From assembly GCA_902589825.1 (NCBI GenBank), contig CACIUL010000013.1, forward strand, positions 1 through 61,297: a stretch of 61,297 bases of DNA, written 5' to 3'. The notes under the pieces were generated by a model that saw nothing but the letters and a program-made list of their open reading frames with translations, was not told where the DNA came from and did no database searches. This DNA is from an uncultured Verrucomicrobiota bacterium. Lineage in GTDB: Bacteria; Verrucomicrobiota; Verrucomicrobiia; Verrucomicrobiales; DEV007. This document shows positions 42,474-51,386 of this stretch, piece by piece. The first letter of the stretch is position 1, and every line of letters starts with the position of its first letter. Made by a program: the position numbers and the translations under genes.

Positions 42474-44366
42474 TTAAGCATCCCCACCGGGCCCTGCCGG
42501 AACGATGATGATCTGGGGTACGGCATTGATCAGGAAACGGCCGACCTTCCCGGTAGAACCGCGTAAATAGGACCCGAATGCCCAGCCGCCGCCGCTTTGT
42601 GTCTTCTGGAAGATTACCCCGCCAAAGGCACGCCATCGCCCGTCCACCGGGTTTTTGTATCTACCGGATATTTCACCGGTGATTGGCGAGAAGCGGGTCC
42701 GCTTGAAGGTGGCAGCATCGGTAAAATTGGCCCTTCGACCCTCAAGTGCAAAATTATCACTCAGGGTTAAATCATCCACAATAATGTCGCCGATATTGCT
42801 GTTGCCGGGCCAGGGCGGGAAATAATGTGAACCGACAATGGAAGCCTCGTACTGATAACCCAATGGGTAGTAATTACGGTAACGCGTATCATCGGTTTTA
42901 TAGACAGTGAGCGTACCGTTGAAATCACTGGTGTCGGCAACATCCTCGAAAACCACCTTGCCGATAATGATGTCCTGGCGCCTCTTGTTGCTGCGCTGGG
43001 TGTGTGCATTGGCCTGGAAGGCAAATTCGTTCAGGCGGTTGAGGTAGCCGCCGGCATAACCCACCACGTTTTCCGTTGTCCGCGTATAAAACCCGGCATA
43101 GCCGTTTTGCCTGACGCTGCCCATGGCGTAACATTGTCCACCCGGCACGTCATCGGAGGCAACTGCCGGGCTTGCGATGAGTGCGGTGTAAGGCCCACCG
43201 ATATCCAGTGGCAGTTCACAGCCGGATGCATAGGGGCTGAACATCAGGGAGAAGTTCGAGTTGCCGGGCGCCCCTTCAATGGTGCCGTTGACGGCAAGGC
43301 CAATCCCGGTGGAGTCGGCACCGAACTGCATGGAGACATTCACCGGCGCCCCGTCGCGGCTGGTTACCGCCCCGCTCCAGTCGTTGCCCTCGGCATTGAA
43401 CTTTCCGCCAAAGCGGTAAGCAATTCCGTCAAAGCGGAACCTGGCAGAAAAGCCACCCTTGTTATTCACCTTGAGCAGGCCACTGCCGGTATTGAAGGTA
43501 GTGGGCTCGGCATTGTCGATCAGACCGTGAAATTTTCCGCCACGGATGGTAAATGCCGGCTTGCCGATGCCGATGCGCAATGGCTCGGAATGCACTTCAT
43601 CAATCGGGCACTCGAAGACATCGAATTCAAGATAAAAGAGCGGCTCGGTTGTGGTGAGCAGGATCAGGTTGGTTTCCATTTCCCCAAAAAGCGGCAGCAA
43701 ACCAGGTTTCAGGTGTGCCAACTCACCGGTGATGTCGTTATAGTCCAGCTCCCAGCCACGCGATTCCGCGCTGGTGCGGTTCTCAAAGTTATAGTTGGCA
43801 ACCCGGACGAGGGTCGTTGGCGGCAGGGCGACGCCGTCCGCCCCTGGCCCAAAGGCCGTGACAGTGGCACGTGTGCGCAGTCCCGCATTACGGACCCAGT
43901 CAAACCCGCTGACAGTGATAACGGACCCTGCGGGCAGCGGGTTGGCGAATTGGTATGTAATCCTCTGCAGGACCCCATCGCCGCCATCCTCATTGAGCAT
44001 TGAGTATTCGGTCGCCGGGAAGAGCACGCTGTTATTGGCGGCATTGCCGTTAACAATTTCCCAGTCGGTCAATCCGGCCCCCTCCGTAACACCCTTCGGG
44101 TAGCCGGGACGAAATGAGGTTTGCTCACCGTTTTCCAGGCGGCCCGGGGTAATGAACATGGTGGCACCATCAGAAGCATCACTTTGAAAAGCGGCGAGCC
44201 TGGTTTGGCTGATGCCATCAGGAAGAAGCTCGCCACCTCCGGTGAAACTGAGCCAGTTAATGGTGTCGCGACTGATACCCAGGCAGGCCTCATCCTGGGC
44301 AATGAGGTGCGGGGAGCTGAATGTGAGCAGGATGCAACTGATTAGGGTGGGTGTTATCTTGGTCAT
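42474..44366 (-). CDS. Large exported protein, lineage-type surface protein
   Basis: A 630-residue protein with a signal peptide (TLISCILLTFSSPHLIAQDE). The N-terminal half (about 50-280) is beta-rich (GSVITVSGFDWVRNAGLRTRA). The C-terminal half contains two related beta segments of the sort seen in Verrucomicrobia surface proteins: GFSARFRFDGIAYRFGGKF, then GYAGFYTRTTENVVGYAGGY, and a final block FSPITGEISGRYKNPVDGRW with GGVIFQKTQSGGGWAFGSY. No catalytic motif is evident. I would call it a secreted adhesin or polysaccharide-binding protein only as a guess. It diverges from the phosphodiesterase gene, with a 401-bp gap between them. Confidence 0.75.
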   Translation of the reverse strand: MTKITPTLISCILLTFSSPHLIAQDEACLGISRDTINWLSFTGGGELLPDGISQTRLAAFQSDASDGATMFITPGRLENGEQTSFRPGYPKGVTEGAGLTDWEIVNGNAANNSVLFPATEYSMLNEDGGDGVLQRITYQFANPLPAGSVITVSGFDWVRNAGLRTRATVTAFGPGADGVALPPTTLVRVANYNFENRTSAESRGWELDYNDITGELAHLKPGLLPLFGEMETNLILLTTTEPLFYLEFDVFECPIDEVHSEPLRIGIGKPAFTIRGGKFHGLIDNAEPTTFNTGSGLLKVNNKGGFSARFRFDGIAYRFGGKFNAEGNDWSGAVTSRDGAPVNVSMQFGADSTGIGLAVNGTIEGAPGNSNFSLMFSPYASGCELPLDIGGPYTALIASPAVASDDVPGGQCYAMGSVRQNGYAGFYTRTTENVVGYAGGYLNRLNEFAFQANAHTQRSNKRRQDIIIGKVVFEDVADTSDFNGTLTVYKTDDTRYRNYYPLGYQYEASIVGSHYFPPWPGNSNIGDIIVDDLTLSDNFALEGRRANFTDAATFKRTRFSPITGEISGRYKNPVDGRWRAFGGVIFQKTQSGGGWAFGSYLRGSTGKVGRFLINAVPQIIIVPAGPGGDA

Positions 44367-44767
44367 GAAATTTTTTGCTGGAATCGATCGGGGTGGTGCT
44401 GGAATTCAATCGCCCCTGAAGGGGAAAGAGGGACTTTTGATTGCTGGCGGGTTGCTAGCGGGGCAAAAGCGCACCTGCGGAAGAGCGAAAGAAGGCATTA
44501 TGCCAAAAACCTCTTTGAAAAGGAGCATAAAATCAATTTTTTTCAGACAAATAAGTGAAAACAATGATTATTTATAATCTCCATAATTTATTATCTATAA
44601 ATATTAATCATCTATTTCCCGCTTTCGGCCAAGGCTTGGAAAGCGTATTGCTCCAATATTCCTGCGCCATCATGATGGCCGGCATTGGCCAATGCCGATT
44701 TTTCCCGTGCCCAAAACCCGGAATGCCCGTATCGTCCGCCCCTTAGAATTATTGCGCAAAGAAGACC
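44367..44767. other. Divergent intergenic region with tandem palindromes
   Basis: About 400 bp between the large exported protein and the phosphodiesterase gene. The part at 44520-44620 is very AT-rich. At 44666-44697 two perfect palindromes abut each other (14 bp and 18 bp; see the separate entry). No gene is convincing; the short open frames are chance. It probably carries both promoters and their control sites. Confidence 0.5.
44666..44697. promoter_or_regulatory. Two abutting perfect palindromes (possible operator)
   Basis: GCCATCATGATGGC (44666-44679) is a perfect 14-bp palindrome and is directly followed by CGGCATTGGCCAATGCCG (44680-44697), a perfect 18-bp palindrome. Both have no loop bases, more like protein-binding operators than RNA hairpins. 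They lie 70 bp upstream of the phosphodiesterase start codon in a divergent promoter region. Candidate regulator sites; the binding protein is unknown. Confidence 0.5.
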
Positions 44768-45850
44768 ATGCCACCTGCATCCATGTTCCACCCCGGGCGT
44801 TTTTCATTCTCGATAATGGCAGTCCTTTTACTCTGCTATTGCGCTGCCACGAGGTCCCTTGCCCGGCCCGAGCATGTCATCCTGATCAGTTGTGATGGTC
44901 TGCGCCCGGATGCGGTTGAATTTCTCGGGGAAAAGGGAGCACCCAATTTGTATCGCTTGATCAAGGAGGGATCCTATACCCACAATGCCCGCACGGACGC
45001 GGACTTTACAGTCACCCTGCCAAATCACACCAGCATGATCACCGGGCGTGGTGTCAATGGTGAGAACGGGCACGGCTGGACCAGTAACGGCTCCCCTAAG
45101 ATTGGCGAGTGGCTCCACCGAAATAAAAAAGCCTACCTGCAAAGTGCCTTTGGTGTGGCTCATGACCACGGCCTGACCACGGCCCTTTTTGCCAGCAAGA
45201 AGAAGTTTGTCCTCTATGACTTGAGCTACAACGAGCGCAACGGACAGCCTGACACCGAGGGTGATGACAACGGCAGGGACAAGATCAACATCTACCACCT
45301 GGATGAGAAAACCGACCCGTTGATCATCAAGTATATTATCGCCATGCACAGCCAGCCCTTCGGCTTCAGCATGATCCACCTGCGCGACTGTGACTCGGCC
45401 GGTCACGGCCATGGCTGGGATATCAAGACCGGAACACCCTATATGGATGCCGTTGCCGGGGTGGACCGGCAGATCGGGCAACTCTTTACCCTCATTGAGG
45501 TCAGCAACGCCCTGAAGGGCAAAACCGCCATGATAGTCACTGCCGATCACGGCGGACGTCTCTCGACCAAGACCCATACCAAGGCCGATGAGCCGAAAAA
45601 CTATACCATTCCTTTCTATGTCTGGGGACCCGGAGTACAGGCCGGTGGTGACCTCTACAAGCTGAACCCCGGCAGCAGGGCGGATCCCGGCACGGCCAAT
45701 CCCCCATATGGTGCAAAAACGCCACCGCCCGTGCGCAATGGGGATGCGGGAAACCTCGCAACCTCGCTGCTTGGGCTGCCGCCGATCAAGGGCTCAACCA
45801 TCAATGCCGCCCAGGATCTGAAGGTTTCAGCCCCGCCTGCGGGGAAGTAG
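44768..45850 (+). CDS. Exported type I phosphodiesterase/nucleotide pyrophosphatase family protein
   Basis: A 360-residue protein of the alkaline phosphatase superfamily. An N-terminal hydrophobic stretch (FSIMAVLLLCYCAATRSLA) is a signal peptide. HVILISCDGLRPDAVEFLG carries the first zinc-binding aspartate, FTVTLPNHTSMITG the Thr nucleophile region, GHGHGWD-type DSAGHGHGWDI and IVTADHGGRL the other metal ligands. It may hydrolyse phosphodiester or phosphomonoester bonds of nucleotides or lipids in the periplasm. The stop codon lies inside a perfect 14-bp tandem duplication (45847-45874). Confidence 0.85.
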   Translation: MPPASMFHPGRFSFSIMAVLLLCYCAATRSLARPEHVILISCDGLRPDAVEFLGEKGAPNLYRLIKEGSYTHNARTDADFTVTLPNHTSMITGRGVNGENGHGWTSNGSPKIGEWLHRNKKAYLQSAFGVAHDHGLTTALFASKKKFVLYDLSYNERNGQPDTEGDDNGRDKINIYHLDEKTDPLIIKYIIAMHSQPFGFSMIHLRDCDSAGHGHGWDIKTGTPYMDAVAGVDRQIGQLFTLIEVSNALKGKTAMIVTADHGGRLSTKTHTKADEPKNYTIPFYVWGPGVQAGGDLYKLNPGSRADPGTANPPYGAKTPPPVRNGDAGNLATSLLGLPPIKGSTINAAQDLKVSAPPAGK

Positions 45851-45874
45851 TGCGCTTATAGTAGTGCGCTTATA
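45847..45874. repeat. Perfect 14-bp tandem duplication over a stop codon
   Basis: GTAGTGCGCTTATA occurs twice in direct succession; the first copy contains the stop codon of the phosphodiesterase gene. A TAAGTC/GACTTA inverted repeat (45873-45889) follows and reaches the stop codon of the converging gene. The duplication looks like a recent slippage event in a short intergenic spacer. Confidence 0.7.
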
Positions 45875-45886
45875 AGTCCAAATGAC

Positions 45887-46768
45887 TTAATTGGTCATCT
45901 CGGTCAACAGGCTGTTGGTCCACATGCTCAGGTATCCAACCGACACCAATACCAGGGGCACCAGCCAGAACGCCCTCCGGGGGGCAAAGCCAAGCACGCT
46001 GACCAGTGAAGCCTTGATCAGCATGATCACGCTGGCGATCACAAAGGCGAGCACAAAGAAGAAAATATGTGACATGACCTTTGCGCCGTCGGCGGTGCTG
46101 ATGTCCATGAAGCTTGAGAAAAAAAGGAACAAATTCGCGATCAACAACGGCAGCATGACGATTGCCGAGGTAAAGACAATGGCACCGAACTTTACTCTCA
46201 TGTTGCCCATTGCCCGCAGGGCAAGGAGTATAAGCACCAAACAGAGAAAAGGAATTGCAGCTCCGGCAATCCATTCAATGTGATCGGATAGCTTCGGGCC
46301 CGCTTTTGCGGACGTGCCGAAATTTCTTATTGAGGTGGGAAGCGTGCCAAAGAGCGTCGAGCCGATTTGCCACGAGGAGAGCCAGGATGAAATAATCCAG
46401 ATGCCTCCCAAGCCCCATCCCCATCTCAATGTGGCGCCGGTTCCCATCTCTGCCATGGCTTGCGGTTGACCCTCCAGCGGGTTGGAAAGCGCGGTGGAAA
46501 TTCCGCCAGAGCGCGAAGTTGTTTCAGTGCTGTAGGGATTTTGCTGGGGGGCGGGAGCCTGCTGGTATGGCGGGGCGCCGGGAGCTTGCTGGTATGGCTG
46601 GGGGGCGGGAGCCTGCTGGTATTGTTGGGCGGGTGCTTCTGGTACTGTCAACTCCTTGCCGCAATGAGGGCAATCAACCACATGACCGGAAAGGGTGGAG
46701 TCAAAACGCGATTTTCCGTCGCAATGCGGGCAACGCAGAGACATCCCGTTTCTATTCTCATCAGGCAT
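45887..46768 (-). CDS. Zinc-ribbon membrane protein with Q/A/P repeats
   Basis: From the ATG at 46768 the protein starts MPDENRNGMSLRCPHCDGKS, followed by VVDCPHCGKEL, so four cysteines in two CPHC/CPHCG pairs form a zinc ribbon. The next ~35 residues repeat Q-Q-A-P-x-Q-P-Y or similar (YQQAPAPQPYQQAPGAP), a low-complexity linker. The rest has about four membrane helices (LRWGWGLGGIWIISSWL, AIPFLCLVLILLALRAM, AIVFTSAIVMLPLLIANLFLF, FFFVLAFVIASVIML). A start at 46843 would overlap the aldehyde dehydrogenase in the opposite direction, so the 46768 start is preferred. Function unknown. Confidence 0.75.
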   Translation of the reverse strand: MPDENRNGMSLRCPHCDGKSRFDSTLSGHVVDCPHCGKELTVPEAPAQQYQQAPAPQPYQQAPGAPPYQQAPAPQQNPYSTETTSRSGGISTALSNPLEGQPQAMAEMGTGATLRWGWGLGGIWIISSWLSSWQIGSTLFGTLPTSIRNFGTSAKAGPKLSDHIEWIAGAAIPFLCLVLILLALRAMGNMRVKFGAIVFTSAIVMLPLLIANLFLFFSSFMDISTADGAKVMSHIFFFVLAFVIASVIMLIKASLVSVLGFAPRRAFWLVPLVLVSVGYLSMWTNSLLTEMTN

Positions 46769-46842
46769 GGTATTTAAATTAATGGTTTGCCGGGAGGCGA
46801 AAAGGAAAAAACTCGGGCTTTTCCTCCCGTCGTTTTGTATCA

Positions 46843-48402
46843 ATGCCCTCAGTCTTCTTGCCTCGTTCCCCGGATTCCCTTAACCTGCCGGCGATGGCCA
46901 AGTCGAAAACCCGGAAAGCCAAGGGCAAAAAACACCATGCAGCTGCCGAGCCGATGCTGGAATTTGGCGAGCGATGGGATTATGCCCCGGCTCCGGAATC
47001 CACACCGGTGCCACTCAAAAAACATTACTCCCTTTATATTGGCGGCAAGTTTGTTCCTGCCCGCTCAGGGCAGAAGTTTCGCTCCATTAACCCTGCAACC
47101 GGGAAAAAACTCACTGACATTGCCTCCGGGGGACCCGGGGATGTTGACCTAGCGGTCAAGGCGGCACGAAAGGCACTTGCCGGCCCATGGGGAAAAATGC
47201 CGGCAGCAGAACGCGGCAAATTTCTCTTTCGGATTGCGCGCATGATCCAGGAACGCTCCCGTGAATTGGCCATCCTTGAGACCATGGATGGCGGCAAGCC
47301 GATCAAGGAATCCCGCGATGTGGATTTGCCCCTGGTCGCGGCGCATTTCTTTTATCATGCCGGATGGGCTGACAAGCTTGAGTATGCCTTTCCAGGCAGA
47401 ACGCCGCGGGCGATAGGTGTTTGCGGGCAGGTAATCCCGTGGAATTTCCCGCTGATGATGGCCGCCTGGAAACTGGCCCCGGCCCTGGCGTGCGGCAATA
47501 CGGTGGTTCTCAAGCCTGCCGAGACCACCTCGGTAACAGCCCTGCACCTTGCCGAGATCATTGCCGATGCGGGGCTTCCCGATGGGGTGGTGAACATCGT
47601 CACCGGCAAGGGATCAACCGGTGCCGCCATCGTTGACCACCCGGGTGTGGACAAGGTGGCATTTACCGGCTCCACCGAAGTGGGCAAGAAAATTGCAGCT
47701 GCCACGGCGAAAAGCGGCAAGCGACTGACCCTTGAGCTTGGCGGCAAGGCGGCCAATATCCTCTTTGATGATGCGCCGATCGACCAGGCCGTTGAAGGCA
47801 TCATCAACGGCATTTACTTCAACCAGGGCCATGTCTGCTGCGCCGGGTCCCGGTTGCTGGTGCAGGAATCCGTTTATGACAGGGTCATGCGCAAGCTTTC
47901 CGACCGCATAAAGACCCTGCGCGTGGGGGATCCACTGGACAAGAACACGGATATAGGCGCCATCAATTCCAAGGCACAGCTTAAGCGGATCAATGAACTG
48001 GTGGACAGCGGTGTTGCCGAGGGGGCGCAACTGCACCAGTCAGAATGCAGGCTGCCCGGTGAGGGATACTGGTTTCGGCCCAGCTTTTTTACCGGGGTGA
48101 CAGCCAGTCACCGAATTGCCCGCGAGGAAATCTTCGGCCCGGTGCTCTCGGTGATGACGTTTCGCACTGCTGAGGAGGCCATTGAGCGTGCCAACAATAC
48201 CTGCTACGGACTGAGTGCAGGGGTCTGGACGGACAAGGGCAGTAAAATACACAAGATGGGTGCCGCGTTGAAGGCCGGGGTCATCTGGGCCAACACCTAT
48301 AACAAATTTGACCCTGCCAGCCCCTTTGGAGGCTATAAGGAGAGCGGTTTTGGCAGGGAGGGCGGCATGCAGGGGCTGGCCTCTTATGTGGACATCCAGT
48401 AA
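46843..48402 (+). CDS. NAD(P)-dependent aldehyde dehydrogenase
   Basis: A 519-residue aldehyde dehydrogenase oxidising an aldehyde to the acid. Conserved parts are IPWNFPLMMAAWKLAPALAC, AFTGSTEVGKKI, LELGGKAANILFDDA with the general-base glutamate, and the catalytic cysteine in YFNQGHVCCAGSR. The C-terminus SPFGGYKESGFGREGGMQGL fits the classical ALDH group (betaine, phenylacetaldehyde and retinal type). An N-terminal basic extension before the ALDH fold (KTRKAKGKKHH) is unusual. The start could be 46843 or the ATG at 46894. It diverges from the zinc-ribbon gene. Confidence 0.92.
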   Translation: MPSVFLPRSPDSLNLPAMAKSKTRKAKGKKHHAAAEPMLEFGERWDYAPAPESTPVPLKKHYSLYIGGKFVPARSGQKFRSINPATGKKLTDIASGGPGDVDLAVKAARKALAGPWGKMPAAERGKFLFRIARMIQERSRELAILETMDGGKPIKESRDVDLPLVAAHFFYHAGWADKLEYAFPGRTPRAIGVCGQVIPWNFPLMMAAWKLAPALACGNTVVLKPAETTSVTALHLAEIIADAGLPDGVVNIVTGKGSTGAAIVDHPGVDKVAFTGSTEVGKKIAAATAKSGKRLTLELGGKAANILFDDAPIDQAVEGIINGIYFNQGHVCCAGSRLLVQESVYDRVMRKLSDRIKTLRVGDPLDKNTDIGAINSKAQLKRINELVDSGVAEGAQLHQSECRLPGEGYWFRPSFFTGVTASHRIAREEIFGPVLSVMTFRTAEEAIERANNTCYGLSAGVWTDKGSKIHKMGAALKAGVIWANTYNKFDPASPFGGYKESGFGREGGMQGLASYVDIQ

Positions 48403-48451
48403 TTGCTGAGCAGCAGGCGGGCAGGCCCGCAAGCTTTCCCTTTCACGCAGC

Positions 48452-48964
48452 ATGCAAGCATTCAGCAAACTGGCCGATTGGCTGTTGCCGCGACAGCCCC
48501 GCGAGGTTGCCCGTCCCGAGCAGGAACTGCGCTTTACCCGTTCGCGCCAGGCGATGACATTCCTGGCCGCGGGCATGGTGATTTTTTGTCTGGCCTGCCT
48601 TGTTTTTTTCACCGGGGCGCCGGTCTCGGACATTGCTGCCGATCAAGCACATCATCGTTCCTTGTGGGCACTGCCCATTATGGTGCCGGCACTATCCTGT
48701 TTCTGGGCAGTTGTGCATTGCACGCGCCATGCCTACATCATCCTTACCCCGCTGGGTGTTGAGCTTTTCCCCTTTTGGAGGCCATCCAGAAACATGCAGG
48801 TCATCTACTGGCCGGAAATAAGGTCAGCTGGCGTGTCCAGCGATCTCAGGACGCTGACACTCAAGCTCAAAAGCGGGCAGATCATGGCCACCCTTGTGCC
48901 AATAACGCGAAGGGCACGATCGCTGTTAAAGCAGGCCGTGGAAGGGCGCATGGCAAACATGTAG
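48452..48964 (+). CDS. Small membrane protein with PH-like C-terminus
   Basis: A 170-residue protein with two hydrophobic helices (AMTFLAAGMVIFCLACLVFF and LWALPIMVPALSCFWAVVH) and a C-terminal part (YIILTPLGVELFPFWRPSR then YWPEIRSAGVSSDLRTLTL) that looks like the bacterial PH-type domains attached to small membrane proteins. The family is not certain and no function is assigned. It lies 49 bp after the aldehyde dehydrogenase on the same strand, though no functional link is evident. Confidence 0.65.
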   Translation: MQAFSKLADWLLPRQPREVARPEQELRFTRSRQAMTFLAAGMVIFCLACLVFFTGAPVSDIAADQAHHRSLWALPIMVPALSCFWAVVHCTRHAYIILTPLGVELFPFWRPSRNMQVIYWPEIRSAGVSSDLRTLTLKLKSGQIMATLVPITRRARSLLKQAVEGRMANM

Positions 48965-49072
48965 GCGTGAGGCCCCACCTGCCCGGAAAATAAGCCCGCG
49001 CCAGAGTATTTTGACGTTGCATGCCGGCCATCCACCCGGAAACTTTTTCCGGCAAGGGAGAGCATCCAAGAA

Positions 49073-50101
49073 ATGAAATTAATGAAGAAGAAGATTTCCT
49101 ACGCTGTCAGCGCCGCCCTCAATGATTACCTGCTGAAATACGGCCGGCACGTTGCCAGTGTGCCGGACATCTACCGCGACCTTTCAAGGTTCAGCGGAAC
49201 GGCTCCCTACGAGTCTCCTGCCGGCACCGAGACGCTTTGGCACAGTGTCATGTATCCGCCCGGCGAGATGGCCGAGTTGCGCCCCAGGCTGACAAGGATT
49301 TATGCCTCGTTGAAAATGGGGGGAGCCTCGGAGGTGGCACGGCATCTGGATGTTGAGCGGATAGATTTTGGTGAGTTTGGCAATTCCCGGCCGTTTCGTA
49401 TCCGCATCATCAACCGCTACAATGACAACTTCGACCACTATTACGTCAAGGCGGCTGATGCCTCGAGAATTTACGGGCTGGAGCTGGAGCATATTCTCTC
49501 GCCAACGCGCATCAACTATCTGGTCAACGGGGACACCCTGATTGAGGAGCATATTGCCGGGCTGCCGGGCGATGTGTTCCTGCGCGACTGGCTGCATCGC
49601 GACGAGCTCAATGAGGTGCGCGTTGCCAAGGAATTCGTCAAGTTTAACGAGCGTTGCTTTATCCGCCTCCTGGGGGACATGCGCGCAGTCAACTATGTGG
49701 TGGATATCACCCCGGACTTTGAAGAGGTGCAATATCGCGTCAGGCCCATCGATTTTGACCAGCAGTCCCATGAGGGCGGGAAAAAAATGTACATGGCCCA
49801 GTATTTCAGCGACAACCAGCCGATGGTGAAGATGATCGACAATCTCCTCAACCACGAGACCATTGAACAGTATCGCAAGGAGGAGCGGACCCTGGTGGCA
49901 AGGCGCTGCACGGTTGCCGGGCGACGCCTTGGGGCACTGCTGGACGTGATGGCCCTCGATGAACTATCCCCTGCGGAGAACATCGGGCAACTGCGCCAGG
50001 AACTAGCCGAGCATCACCAGTCCCCGGCGTTCAATTCGTGTACCACGATGGGCGCAATCGTGCGCGCCCACGTTGGCCTGTTGCTTGATGGGCCCTATTG
50101 A
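49073..50101 (+). CDS. Hypothetical protein, possible kinase-like fold
   Basis: A 342-residue soluble protein I do not recognise. It contains NYLVNGDTLIEEHIAGLPGD, then VAKEFVKFNERCFIRLLGD, and YRVRPIDFDQQSHEGGKKM. The spacing of an ExHIxG-like element, a helical region and an IDFDQQ segment resembles the C-lobe of kinase-like or aminoglycoside-phosphotransferase-type folds, where an aspartate in a DFD/DFG-like motif binds metal. The usual HxD catalytic motif is not obvious, so this is a guess. It begins with ATG and has no membrane segment. It converges on the ThuA gene with 55 bp between. Confidence 0.6.
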   Translation: MKLMKKKISYAVSAALNDYLLKYGRHVASVPDIYRDLSRFSGTAPYESPAGTETLWHSVMYPPGEMAELRPRLTRIYASLKMGGASEVARHLDVERIDFGEFGNSRPFRIRIINRYNDNFDHYYVKAADASRIYGLELEHILSPTRINYLVNGDTLIEEHIAGLPGDVFLRDWLHRDELNEVRVAKEFVKFNERCFIRLLGDMRAVNYVVDITPDFEEVQYRVRPIDFDQQSHEGGKKMYMAQYFSDNQPMVKMIDNLLNHETIEQYRKEERTLVARRCTVAGRRLGALLDVMALDELSPAENIGQLRQELAEHHQSPAFNSCTTMGAIVRAHVGLLLDGPY

Positions 50102-50155
50102 TTCCCTGGTCCGCGAAGGGCCGACCGACACCTGCTAGAGCTTTAGCTGCAGCTT

Positions 50156-51217
50156 TCAAGGAGCCGGGCGGAATGGCCACTTGGGGCTTCCCGGCGGGTC
50201 AACCACGTGTGGTTTTTTGCCCAGCCCGTAGTCCTCGGCCTGCATATCAAGGTCCTTGAACCAGTTCTTGTCACGGATGAACCCGTAGAAGCTGGGGTAA
50301 AAGGCATCGACATAGTCAACGTCCGCCTTGGCCGGGATTTTCAGGCCGGTGAGGTGATAGGCGGCATTGACCACCACGCGACGCAGGCCCTCACTGACAA
50401 AGTCAACCGAGGCGCCCGCCGTGGTGCAGAACGAGCTGCCTTTTTTCTTGCCGTCGGGTGAGGTGTAGCTGTGCAGCCAGGCCAGGGCCTGCATGGGGTC
50501 GTTTTTCTTGCCGGCAACGTTCTCGGACTTGGGATCAAGCGTCTTGGTGACTGCCCCGCGCAGCAGGATGGTATCCTCCGCGGTAAGGTGCCTTACACCG
50601 TAGACGTCAGAGGGGGCAAAAATGTCACCCACGCCATTAAGGATCGCATGGTCCTTGTTGGCGGCCTCAATGACCCCGCGTGCGCCCTCGCGCTTGTGGC
50701 CGCCGTGGTGGTTGACCCATTGCTCCCCGAGGACCTTGCGGCCAAACTGGCCGAAGCTGATCTTGTTTTCACCCTCGCCGAATACCCCGCCGCCGGTAAA
50801 GGCATGTGTTGCCGTGCGGAAACCGATTACCGGCTTGCCGGCATTAAGGTACTTGGTGATATGGGCGGCACCCTTGGCATCCGGTCTGCGGAAACGCGTA
50901 CCGATGATCATCAGGTCGGCATCATCAAGCTGTTCCAGTCCGCGCAGCCCGGCCTGGTTGTTGGGGTCGATGTAATTCCCAGTCCATGAAAAAACCACGA
51001 CGCAATCAAATCCGTGTTTCTGGGAAAGGATTTTGGCCAGCATCGGGGCCGATTCCTCCGAGCGGTATTCCTCATCCCCGGAGATCAGGACAATTTTTTT
51101 ACCCTTGCCGGGTCCGTCCTTTCCCGAAAGGTTAAGGGTATCGGCGGCAAGTGCCGCGCTGCTTGCCATGACCATGGCGATGGCTGCTGTGATTAGCGTG
51201 CTTGATTTCATATTCAT
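50156..51217 (-). CDS. Exported ThuA-domain protein
   Basis: From ATG 51217 (MNMKSSTLITAAIAMVMASS) the protein has a clear signal peptide ending near ALAADT. The ThuA-like domain (a glutamine-amidotransferase-like fold) shows KKIVLISGDEEYRSEESAPM, then FDCVVVFSWTGNYIDP, ADLMIIGTRFRRPDAKG and GKPVIGFRTATHAF. The family is linked to trehalose/sugar use and is very common in PVC bacteria, often fused or neighbouring DUF1080. The gene diverges from a DUF1080 gene, which fits a carbohydrate-processing pair. The frame is open to 51331, but the start nearer the signal peptide is preferred. Confidence 0.87.
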   Translation of the reverse strand: MNMKSSTLITAAIAMVMASSAALAADTLNLSGKDGPGKGKKIVLISGDEEYRSEESAPMLAKILSQKHGFDCVVVFSWTGNYIDPNNQAGLRGLEQLDDADLMIIGTRFRRPDAKGAAHITKYLNAGKPVIGFRTATHAFTGGGVFGEGENKISFGQFGRKVLGEQWVNHHGGHKREGARGVIEAANKDHAILNGVGDIFAPSDVYGVRHLTAEDTILLRGAVTKTLDPKSENVAGKKNDPMQALAWLHSYTSPDGKKKGSSFCTTAGASVDFVSEGLRRVVVNAAYHLTGLKIPAKADVDYVDAFYPSFYGFIRDKNWFKDLDMQAEDYGLGKKPHVVDPPGSPKWPFRPAP

Positions 51218-51386
51218 AAAGGTTTCTTGCAGGGTCTTACAATATGACTGCATGCGGCCTGCCTTTCCAACGATAAAATGCCCCCGCAGACAAATGTTGT
51301 TCTGCGCCGAATAGATGGCATTTGAACCCATGCGGGCAACCGGAGGGCTTGCCTGCGAAGCTGATCTGGGCTAAATCAACCATTCC

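Noticed and set aside
43002-44003. 333-aa plus-strand frame antisense to the large exported protein
   Set aside because: The minus-strand frame has a signal peptide and beta-repeat patterns; the antisense product has no recognisable content.
44828-45577. 249-aa minus-strand frame antisense to the phosphodiesterase
   Set aside because: The phosphodiesterase motifs are unambiguous in the plus frame.
50190-50215. CCACGTGTGG near the ThuA 3' end as another parS
   Set aside because: The centre is not palindromic and the outer TGTT/AACA bases are missing.
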